The notes under the pieces: generated by a model
Database searches by the model: none
What the model saw: the letters and a program-made list of their open reading frames with translations, nothing else
What the model was told of the DNA's origin: nothing
Program-made: the position numbers and the translations under genes
Source of the DNA: Aurelia coerulea
Taxonomy: Eukaryota > Cnidaria > Scyphozoa > Semaeostomeae > Ulmaridae
Reading direction: 5' to 3'
Length of the DNA stretch: 64,000 bases
NCBI GenBank assembly: GCA_039566865.1
Contig: CM076959.1
Span: forward strand, 9,283,501-9,347,500
Shown here: positions 55,114 to 64,000 of the stretch, piece after piece
Position numbering within the stretch: the stretch's first letter is position 1
How the letters are laid out: every line of letters starts with the position of its first letter

Positions 55114-57822
55114 ACACAACATTCAGTTTGTAATCGAGTACCAGCGTTAGAGACTCCTTCTCTAGAACTATTGTGCTCCGAACTAATGGTAAACAAAAAG
55201 AAATGGATCGTCTATTGTATTTACCGGCCCCCTGATTGTGGCAACATAGATTCTTTCTTTAGCGATCTTTCAGCCACTTTAAACTCTGCTTTAGATAAAT
55301 ACGACAACGTCATTGTAATGGGGGATATCAACATTGACTCCCTAAATCGGCAAGACGCTGGACACAGTAAGCTAATATCCTTTTGTGATGTCTTCGGGCT
55401 ATCAAATTTAGTGAGTGCTAAAACATGTTTTACCAAGAACAGTAGTTCTTCCATTGATGCCATCCTTACAAATCGCCCGAGATGCTTTCAAAAAACTTCT
55501 GTTTTTGAAACTGGCCTAAGTGACTATCACGGTCTAGTCGTGACAGTTATGAAGTCTCAACTCCCTAGACTTAAGCCCAAAGTAATCAAGTATCGAAGTT
55601 ACAAAAAGTTTGTTGCCGAAAACTTCTTGTCAGATGTAAAGCTGGCAAATTTTGGTGCTCCTGCGGATCCTGAACAAGCTTATGATAATCTTGTCTGTAC
55701 TTTTCGAGAAATTGTTGACAAACATGCCCCTCTAAAAACAAAAGTGCAACGAGGAAACAGTGCTCCTTTCATGACTCATGAACTAAAGAAGGGAATTTAT
55801 ACCAGAACAAGACTAAAGAAAAAATTCAACAAAAATCCTACGAAAGAAAATGAAAATAATTTTAAAAGACAAAGAAATAAATGCGTTTCCTTGAGAAAAA
55901 AGGCAATCAAACAGCACTTCAAAAAAGCAACAGAAAATGGTCTCGCGTCGAATCGTGCTTTCTGGAATCTTGTTAAACCATTTCTTTCTAACAAAGGAGG
56001 ATTGGCTGGTAATGATATTTCCCTTGTTAACAACAATGAAATTGTCACTGATGACCAAAAACTGACCGAAATCTTTAATGACCACTACATTAATATCGTG
56101 GAAAAATCTAGTGGTACAAAACCTTGCAACATAGCTGATACAGCCGCGATCGATGATGATCGGCAACTTATTAGACTGATTCTTGAAAAATACAAAAATC
56201 ATCCTAGTGTTTTAGCTATCATTCAAAACCCTGACAACAAGTTTGACTCATTTTCCTTTAACGAAGTGCAAAATTCCGAAGTTAGGAAACAACTAAGGTC
56301 TTTGGACAGTAGAAAATCTACTGGAGAAGATCAAATACCTCCAAAACTTGTTTTATTGGCAGCAGACGAGCTCACAGTTCCTCTTACAGATGCTATTAAC
56401 AGCAGCATACGTACACATAGGTTTCCAGATAATGGAAAACGAGCCGCAGTATGCCCTTTAGATAAAGGGGAGCCTAATCGTACAGTCGAAAGAAACTTTC
56501 GTCCAGTCAGTATTTTAAATATCTTTTCCAAAATCTATGAAAAAATTTTGAAAAACCAACTCATCCCATACCTAGATGAGACCCTTTCAATCTTCATCGC
56601 TGCCTACAGAAAAGCATATGGCACGCAACATGTCTTGATAAGAATGATCGAAGAATGGAGAGCTAAACTTGATAATGATAATATTGTAGGGGCCATCCTT
56701 ATGGATCTATCGAAAGCCTTTGATTGTATTCCACACGACCTGCTAATAGCCAAACTACATGCCTATGGCTTGGATGAAAATGCTCTTGTCCTTATCTACT
56801 CTTATCTAAAACGGCGGAAACAGTCTGTGAGAATCAATAATACATACAGTTCTTTCCAAACTATTTTATCAGGGGTACCTCAAGGCTCAGTTTTGGGCCC
56901 TATTCTGTTTAATGTTAACATAAACGATCTCTTTTTGTTTATCAAACAAGCAACATTGCATAATTATGCCGACGATAATACTCTGGCTTATTTTTCCAGG
57001 ACCCTATCAGATTTGATTGGGGTACTGGAAGAAGAAGCTGGAGTTGCTTTGACTTGGCTGAAACAGAATCAAATGATTGCTAACCCAGAAAAATTCCATG
57101 CACTCCTTATTAGAAAGGATCAAACAAATACCTGCGGAGAGAATATCAACATCCAAGGCAAAATTATCCAGTCGGAAGAAGCAGTCAAATTGCTAGGTAT
57201 TCAGCTAGATTATAAGCTAAATTTTGAACAGCATATCTCTGAACTTTGCAGAAAAGCAGCATCACAACTTAATGTGTTAAAAAGACTCAAACAATTCATT
57301 GGCTTTAATGAAAGGAAAATTCTTGTGCAAAGTTTTGTATATTCCAATTTCAACTATTGCCCGCTAGTATGGTACTTCTCATCAGCTAAGTCTTTGCAAA
57401 AAATTGAGAAGATTCAAGAACGTGCTCTTCGATTTTTGTACAATGATCACCAATCTTCTTACAGTGAATTACTCTTGAAATCAGAAAGATGTACTATGCA
57501 TGTTTCCCGTCTTAGAATTCTCTGTATAGAAGTTTTCAAGACCTTGAAACATCTCAACCCATCTTTCATGCGTGATATTTTCAAAATAAGATCTTCCAGA
57601 TATTCATCATGAAATCCGTACGACTTACAACATTATAGACCAAATCAAGTCACTTTTGGTTCAAACAGTCTTCGATCACTAGGACCTCAAATCTGGAATG
57701 CATTGCCAAATGAAACTAAATCTGCCGACAACTTAAATTCTTTTAAACGCATGATAAAACAATGGAATGGACCAAATTGTAAATGCAATGCTTGTCAACA
57801 TTCACCCGAATTTTAGAAAATT
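55114..57822 (+). pseudogene. LINE-B copy: partial endonuclease plus complete reverse transcriptase, one nonsense codon
   Basis: Open from 55114 to 57612 (about 830 codons). The N-terminus starts inside the APE endonuclease (YCIYRPPDCG, VMGDINIDSLN, SSIDAIL, SDYHGLV). The RT follows: RKSTGEDQIPPKLV, NFRPVSILNIFSKIYEKIL, LMDLSKAFDCIPHDLL (motif A), SGVPQGSVLGPILFNVNIND, NYADDNTLAYF (catalytic), GIQLDYKLNF. A single TGA at 57610-57612 interrupts the frame; downstream codons continue the conserved tail (LGPQIWNALPNE, WNGPNCKCNACQ) to TAG at 57820. One mutation from an open RT, but the endonuclease N-terminus is gone. 3' UTR continues to about 58670, split by a MITE. Confidence 0.92.
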
Positions 57823-57976
57823 ATCTGGATTATGAAATAGTAGAAAATATTTGTATATTTGTTACGCCTGTCAATTCAATTATATCTTGTAAACTTTGCC
57901 CATATATGTCTTGAATATTCAACTTATTTAACTTATTTAACTTATCTATTAATTTCTTCATTTCTTAATTTATATA

Positions 57977-58594
57977 CCGGGTGACCCAGAAAAAAGTGAC
58001 CCAACGCAATCTGTTACAGAAAATTAAGCAAGTGGCCGATTGAAATATTTCGAACGTTGTTGAGTTGCTAAAAGACTAGCCTATGCTATAAGTATTTTTC
58101 GCAATTTTTTTCGGCACGGTAAACTTCCAAAATTAAGAATTTCGAGGAAAAGGGCATGCCTGAAATCCTCAAAAAGTCGTCAAAAACAGGGGATCGATTT
58201 ACAGCCATTTCAGATCTTCAAAACGACGAGGAGCGTGTTTCGTTTCAACCTGGGGATAGGCAACCCAGTCGGAAGTCTTCAGAGCAAGTTTATAGTCCCT
58301 AGGTACTTAAAGATATTCTCAGGCAAAATGAAACACGCTCCTCGTTGTTTTGAAGACCGGAAATGGCTTCAAATCGATCCCCTGTTTTTGACGACTTTTT
58401 GAGGATTTCAAGCCTGCCCTTTTCCTCTAAATGCTTAACTTGGGAACTTTACCGCGCCCAAAAAAAATTGCAAAAATACTCATAATGTAGGCTAGTCTTT
58501 TAGCGACAGAACAACGCTTGAAATGTTTCAATCGGCCATTTACTTTTTTTCCTATAACAGATTGCGTTGGGTCACTTTTTTCTGGGTCACCCGG
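57977..58594. mobile_element. 618-bp palindromic MITE, CCGGGTGACC termini, TA TSD
   Basis: Arms almost to the centre (ccgggtgacccagaaaaaag, aacgcaatctgttacag, gatcccctgtttttgacgac), flanked by TA (57975-57976, 58595-58596). Shares CCGGGTG ends with the MITE at exon F. Inserted in the LINE-B 3' UTR. Confidence 0.93.
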
Positions 58595-59047
58595 TATTTG
58601 TATGTTCGATTTGGATTAGTTGTATATATTGTAAATATGTATAGCTAGATAAAGATAATCGAATGAAAATAAGTTGACAAACAAACATTCAAACTGTCAA
58701 ACTTTTAGAATTCTCATTCTTTTGGGATTTTTCTCTGCGAAGTCTGCCAACTCTAATGTTTTCAGAATGTGTATTCTTTTGGAATTTTTCTCTGTGAAGT
58801 TTGCCAACTCTACCGTTTTCAAAATGTGCTATCTTTTGGTAACTGGCATTTTTCTCTGCAAAGTCTACCGTTTTCAGAAGACTCCGCAGACTTCAGATGC
58901 CCAAGAGAATACGCTCTAAGTCAACAATAGACTTGACAAAATTTGAAACAAGACGCGAAAAGTTGGAAACTGCACAACAAATGTATGATCAAGGGAGCTC
59001 CGAAGTCAACTTCATTCATTGCAATATCAACAATTCATTTTACTTAA

Positions 59048-59228
59048 AGACAAATGACGGATATATGGCGTCCAGTTTCAAAATAGAGCAAAAGATGGCT
59101 GAGTGCTTTCATTTGTTCGGTTAATTTGCTAATCTTTCGAGATCATCAAATACAATGGAATACAATAGGCTATATTTAAGTTACCCAGGCCCGTAACTCA
59201 AATCGCCTTATATCTCCGTCATATGTCT
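59048..59228. mobile_element. 181-bp TTAA MITE, uninterrupted copy
   Basis: Termini AGACAAATGACGGATATATG and complement, flanked by TTAA (59044-59047, 59229-59232). It is the empty-site counterpart of the interrupted MITE at 34559-35251. Confidence 0.92.
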
Positions 59229-59583
59229 TTAATACACAATGTTCCACCTGTGAAAGTACTCCTTTGGGTACTGCCTATCGGCGTCCTCATTCGACAGTAA
59301 CAGATTTACTCGTTCTCACTTAAAGGTGACTTGAAGCGACAATTTGTATTGATGCAAATAAACGGCACTGGCGAATGATAAAGAACCCTGTCTAGATTTC
59401 TTTGATATCTCATTTCGTTTTCAAGTTATCCATTGATTTTAAGTACCAACTGATGACGTCATTTTGTTTGCAAATTACTACGATAATTGCTGCTTAGCGC
59501 ATGCGCGTAGCAGAATTTAGACGGGTTGATTGGAATTCCTGTGTCGATGAGTGTGTTGTTTGTATGTTTGTATGGATGCAAAA

Positions 59584-59671
59584 ACCAAACAAGCATCGTG
59601 CTCGCCGACTGAAATGCTGCCCACGCAACCAAACAAGCATCGTGCTCGCCGACTGAAATGCTTCCCACCCA
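59584..59671. repeat. 44-bp tandem duplication
   Basis: Two copies of accaaacaagcatcgtgctc plus the following 24 bases, differing at a few positions. Confidence 0.9.
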
Positions 59672-59759
59672 CCGCTTTGATTTTGGATGCAAGGAGTTGA
59701 CTCACGTTCATTGCGAGAAGAAGAAGGGAATTTTCACGGACTCTAGTACGTATCAAATC

Positions 59760-61690
59760 ATTTTTTACATCTCATTTCACAGTGAATAAGAGAGGATTTC
59801 TCTTTATGCTCTCTGTTGTGTTGAAAATTTGTTCTTCTGCAGCGGACAGGTTCCAGGAAGATGTCATCAACGAAGGCCTAGACTAGGCCTACCTAAGCAT
59901 TTCTTACACGTTCACAAATAAACAGCAATGACCTGCCCTTTGTGGCAACAAATGAAACGTATAAACCCATTGTGGTATTGCCACTTGTAGCAATAAAAGC
60001 CAATATATCAGTGACTTTCCCATTGTGGAAAGAAAAAGTGAATCACCCATTTGTGGTTATAAACAGTGAATTGCCCATTATTGTAATGATTCACCATTCA
60101 TTCCCTTGCATACAGCACTAAAAGATTTTCACAGATAACAACCATGCAATTTTCATATTAGATGGGTACATGGTATCTATTATTCACAATACAAACTCAG
60201 GGTTTTATGTAATCTTTTAGTAGAGTATTGTTGCACTTTAGAACAGTAGTTTTCTTTTTGCTTAAAACTGCAAACATCTAGTGCATAAATGTTCCATGAA
60301 TTTTTTTAGAACAGAAGAGATAATTTCCCATTGCATAGAAAATCACAAGAGAGGATTGCAAAAGAAAGATAATTGAAAGGATCTTTCAACCATGATTCTT
60401 TGCACCTGAAAGAATTTTGATTAGCTTCTTGATTAATTTTTCCCCTCCTTTAGCACAGATTTTTCTTGTCAGTATATTTCTGTTATCTACTCAGTTGGAA
60501 TATATGTACTTAAATCGGGCTTTCCAGCCACCATACCTTGCATGTGCCATCTTTTTATTGGTGGTCATTTTTGTGGACTGTAAAAATGGCAAGAACGAAA
60601 AGACCACACACCACACAATGGTGTGTTCACAAACCATGCTCCCAAAGGCCCCTTTAATGTTGCCATATGACCATGCACATATACATCTCATAAACAAAAG
60701 CTTAATATCTCATGTATTTTGTTGCAGAAGTGAAAGGTAACGTTATTAATTTGTGACAGCCCATGTAAAGATTAACACAGCATTGGATCACATTCTGCAT
60801 ATCAGCTGTTCATATTCCTGTAACAGTTTGCACAGCATTGGATCAGTATTTGCTTCTTTAACCATTGACATTCAAAGACCAACGCAGCATAAGAAAGTTA
60901 TCTTAAAAATTAGTTTCTGGATGCACATTCTTACAAAAACCAAAAAGCATTGGATCAGCATTGCTTCTGTGACCATTCTTCACACCTTGTGACCTTTTAA
61001 CTTTGATACAAAATGTCACCAGATGAACTTTTGAAGAATTGTTGTGGTCAACTGTTGTGCATCATATACCCTCAAGACTTGCTTTCATTTGAGGCAAAGT
61101 ACAAAGCCTGTTATTTGACACAGAATTGAAAAGGGGAACACTTTGTGTGTTGAAATAGCAGTGTTGATCTATGGCCAAATGAGAAAGAAAACCATACACA
61201 ATTTGAGGTACCACCTAGGAGAAAGAAAACCTTGCAGTCCAAGAAAGTACAAAATGAACTGACATTAATTAACTGAGTCTTGAAATTGCAATTGAAGACT
61301 TGAAGTGAGATTAATATCGCATTGAGTTTTAATGATTATTATAGTCGTTTGATGCAGTCTTGACAGTTACAAACAGTTCTCATGGTTTTTTTAATTGTTT
61401 TACCTTAAAAAGCTTAAATTTAACTTGGTTTCAACCACATGATCCAAAATTTCCACTCTGACATTTATTCTTTTGACAATCTGCGGAATGTTATTATCAA
61501 TAATGCTATGAGCAGCACTTACTTAACTGCGTTAACAGCTAGTACATAGAAATATAGCTGTATCTATTCTTTGAAAGGTTACAGTTGTAGGAGACATTTA
61601 AGAAATTGTCTCATGAATTGATACGATGTTTAGAAAGGAATTTCAACTGGAGAAAAGTTTTTTGAGTCGATTTCCATTTGGAAACATAGT
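59760..61690. other. No gene seen
   Basis: AT-rich. 'cattggatca' recurs at about 60781, 60836 and 60948. Plus-strand frame 60417-60740 has no recognisable motif. Confidence 0.45.
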
Positions 61691-61838
61691 CAACCTTGTC
61701 TACTTTTTTACTTTTTGCAAATAAAATGACGTCATCAGTCAATCATGCAAAATAATGGATAACTCTAAAATGAAACAAGGTATCAAAACATTTTAAATGA
61801 CAGTCTTTATCATTCAACAGTGGCTATTTCTAAAAGGT

Positions 61839-62462
61839 GGAACGTGGAATGATGGAATGGAACGTGGAATGATGGAATAGAACGATGGAATGGAATGATG
61901 GAATAGAACGATGGAATGGAACGATGGAATGGAATGATGGAACGTGGAATGATGGAATCGAACGATGGAATGGAATGGAATAATGGAATAGAACGATGGA
62001 ATGGAACGATGGAATGGAATGATGGTATGGAATGATGGAATGGAACGATGGAATGGAAAGATGGAATGGAATGATGGAATGGAATGATTGAATGGAATGA
62101 TGGAATGGAACGATGGAATGGAATGATGGAATAGAATGATGGAATGGAACGATGGAATGGAATGATGGAATGGAACGAGTGGAACAGGAATGGAACGTGG
62201 AATGATGGAATCGAACGATGGAATGGAATGGAATAATGGAATAGAACGATGGAATGGAACGATGGAATGGAATGATGGTATGGAATGATGGAATGGAACG
62301 ATGGAATGGAAAGATGGAATGGAATGATTGAATGGAATGATGGAATGGAACGATGGAATGGAATGATGGAATGAAATGATGGAATGGAACGATGGAATGG
62401 AATGATGGAATGGAACGATGGAATGGAATGATGGAATGGAACGATGGAATGGAATGATGGAA
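61839..62462. repeat. 13-bp GGAAT-type minisatellite
   Basis: Unit GATGGAATGGAAY, about 47 copies with variants (gatggaatagaac, gtggaat). Two ~150-bp blocks starting near 61939 and 62192 are almost identical, so there is a ~253-bp higher-order duplication. The minus-strand HSIIPFHRS frame is an artefact of the repeat. Confidence 0.95.
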
Positions 62463-62481
62463 TGTGTTTAATGCTACATAT

Positions 62482-62562
62482 ATTCTGCATATAGTCTATT
62501 TCACAATTTCTCACTCAAACTAAGACAACTGCATATAGTCTATTTCATATTTCTCACTCAAA
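62482..62562. repeat. ~35-bp direct repeat, 2 copies
   Basis: ctgcatatagtctatttca followed by tttctcactcaaac occurs twice, about 46 bp apart. Confidence 0.85.
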
Positions 62563-63471
62563 CCCTCACACTGACCTGCTGGTACTGAAAACAGAATTAT
62601 TGTGAAGGAGACAAACTTATCTGTTAGCTCAAACATGGTAAAAGTGGTTAATGCTCCATAACGGAGATAAATTGACGTTTTTTTAGAGCATCGTCGATTT
62701 CGCAATGCAATAATTTATGAGATGGAACAATATGTACTTTTGGTCAAGGCGGTCGAGAGGTGTATCACTCTTCAGAGAAAGAATACGAGATTAAAAAAAT
62801 AGGATTTTCAGGGAATTTTCGATAGATTTTTATTGGAAAAAAAGGCTTTTGCTAAAGATGTACCAGATTTTTAGAGAGTGATATGCCCCTCGCTTTTGGT
62901 AAAATGTAACTATGCAAGAAAGGCAATTGATAGTCTACAGATCGTACTTTTACGAAACAGGATCTAATTATCACCTTTATTTTGCTGCTGGCTGAAAAGA
63001 CTGAGGTTTGCATTTGCCTGGCAGGATTGCACTCTCCATCTCGGTCATTAGAACGTATGATCCTATGCAGATTTCAGTCTCCTTGTAAAATATATACAAA
63101 CTGTTCGGTAAACAAATTTCATGCTTTGCAGATTATTTTGCTTCATTGCTGCCAAAGGGACCTTGGGGGGCAAATGCAGCGAGAGCGCAAAAATCCCCAA
63201 CTGTACAATCATAGATTATGACAGACTTTGTAATCATAGCAAATACAAGAACTATTATTGTCGAAATCGAATCAATTTTTAATCCGCGAATTTCGCAAAA
63301 TCTCCCAAGTGCACAGTGACAGGCTTTGCCAGCATCCAAATGATCTTATGTTTTGTATGGCCATTTGCAGCTTTAACTTTACTGTATGACTTTAAACTGT
63401 TTTGACATTGATTTGAGTGCAAATTATATTATTACTTGTTTTGACATGAAGGAAATGAGCGTGAAAAGATT
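62563..63471. other. No gene seen
   Basis: No supported feature. Confidence 0.5.
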
Positions 63472-63951
63472 CTAAAATGTTGCGTCTCCAAATGGGTGAA
63501 AATCGAAGCATATATACTCTTGCATTATTGCAAGTGGGTTTGAACAGGCCGCAAAAAATCCCACTATATTTTCGTGACCATTAAGATTGCCAAGAAGCCT
63601 TACTTCCTTTGGAAACTCTCTCTCCTGGCCGGCTGTTTCGTGTGGCTTCTTTATGGCAAAAATTTCTGATTTGCTTGCTTTCGTTCGTGCATAAACAGCG
63701 CGTAAAACGGAGCCAAAGTTGCCTGAGCCTATTCCATCCTTTATTTCAACTTCGTCCCAACTAAAGGTCGGAAATTGAGCCAAAAGACTTCGTGGATTGC
63801 TTCTTTTTAAAGACGGAACTTTGAACTGATGTGCTATGGTCAACAAAAGGCAACGAATGAGAAGCGTTTTCTTTGGTTCAACATTTATCCAAGACCTCCA
63901 TAAACGCAAAGGGGGTGAATTATTATGAAAATATGGGTGCTTTGGACACAC
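63472..63951 (-). pseudogene. Truncated protein kinase N-lobe
   Basis: The frame contains a kinase N-lobe: glycine-rich loop IGSGNFGSVLRA, the lysine in FAIKK (ATP anchoring), a helix C region with Glu (EFPKEVRLLGNLNGHENIVG), strand 4-5 and hinge (QEYICFDFHPFG). It stops a few codons later (GDATF, TAG) with no splice donor, so the catalytic HRD loop and DFG motif are absent. Acceptor-like tttccgacctttag at 63761 suggests the exon may begin there (TTGGGACGAAG); the part from 63951 to 63761 may be intron. The subtype cannot be fixed. It is an incomplete gene, a decayed copy or an exon whose donor has been lost. Confidence 0.75.
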
Positions 63952-64000
63952 TCAGACGGCTACCTAGGGTTAGGATACGGATGTCATATCGTTTAACAAT

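Larger units (their letters stand above)
54761..58916. mobile_element. TAA-flanked TIR element enclosing a LINE
   Basis: Termini GGGCGTATTCTTTTGGGCAT and GAATACGCTC-type complement, flanked by TAA (54758-54760, 58917-58919). Subterminal parts repeat gaagtctaccgttttc in opposite orientations. A 3-bp TWA TSD is typical of PIF/Harbinger (established); the class here is inferred from that alone. The interior is almost entirely a LINE-B copy that itself holds a CCGGGTG MITE. Confidence 0.7.
59395..61780. repeat. Inverted-repeat pair about 2.2 kb apart
   Basis: 59395-59475 and about 61705-61780 are inverted copies (tgatatctcatttcgttttc, tatccattgatttt, gatgacgtcattttgtttgc). Weaker similarity continues outward. 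They may be the TIRs of a 2.4-kb element, but the right outer end runs into a minisatellite and no TSD was found. The interior holds no recognised gene. Confidence 0.6.

Noticed and set aside
61810..62514. Minus-strand frame of 234 codons rich in FHSIIP
   Set aside because: It is a translation of the 13-bp minisatellite.

Overview
The window looks like AT-rich metazoan nuclear DNA from an invertebrate. There are spliced exons with GT/AG borders and long introns. There are APE-type non-LTR retrotransposons (LINEs), tRNA-derived SINEs, a dense population of short inverted-repeat DNA transposons (MITEs), long palindromes and minisatellites. No operons, ribosome-binding sites, rRNA, true tRNA genes or CRISPR arrays were seen. 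The repeat style would suit a cnidarian or another marine invertebrate, but nothing here fixes the taxon.

Host genes. One minus-strand gene can be followed from about 52.3 kb to 13.6 kb as nine exons, A to I (52182-52300, 51889-51997, 42161-42213, 42040-42093, 37408-37467, 36505-36547, 35402-35697, 15739-17201, 13565-13868). Their phases agree at every junction. The protein (about 820 residues without its ends) starts as coiled coil, continues as a Ser/Thr-rich disordered region with many S/T-P sites, and ends Arg-rich. I do not recognise it; a cell-cycle role is inference. A CRE/CCAAT/E2F-like cluster at 43.2 kb could be an alternative promoter. A truncated protein-kinase N-lobe lies on the minus strand at 63.5-63.95 kb. 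An unassigned exon-like reading frame lies at 30.8-31.0 kb.

Layout. 0.3-2.9 kb: 24-bp minisatellite, about 107 units. 3-9 kb: MITEs, a SINE and a decayed LINE. 10-25 kb: nested foldback elements around exons H and I, including a 3.2-kb palindrome inside another foldback element, then a TTAA-flanked piggyBac-like element. 25.3-31.6 kb: a 6.3-kb element with about 314-bp terminal inverted repeats, inserted in a pogo-like MITE and itself invaded by several MITEs and a SINE. 33-35.3 kb: a SINE split by a LINE fragment, and a MITE inside a MITE. 36.5-37.5 kb: a MITE abutting the splice acceptor of exon F. 43.8-51.4 kb: a LINE with ORF1 and ORF2, carrying a 2A-like motif and split by an opposite-strand LINE fragment. 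52.1-54.3 kb: an inverted duplication that includes exon A. 54.76-58.9 kb: a TAA-flanked element holding a nearly intact LINE and another MITE. 59-62.5 kb: a TTAA MITE, an inverted-repeat pair and a 13-bp minisatellite.

The main theme is nested mobile DNA inside the introns of one gene. In several places an uninterrupted paralogous copy in the same window shows the target site and the target-site duplication (TSD).
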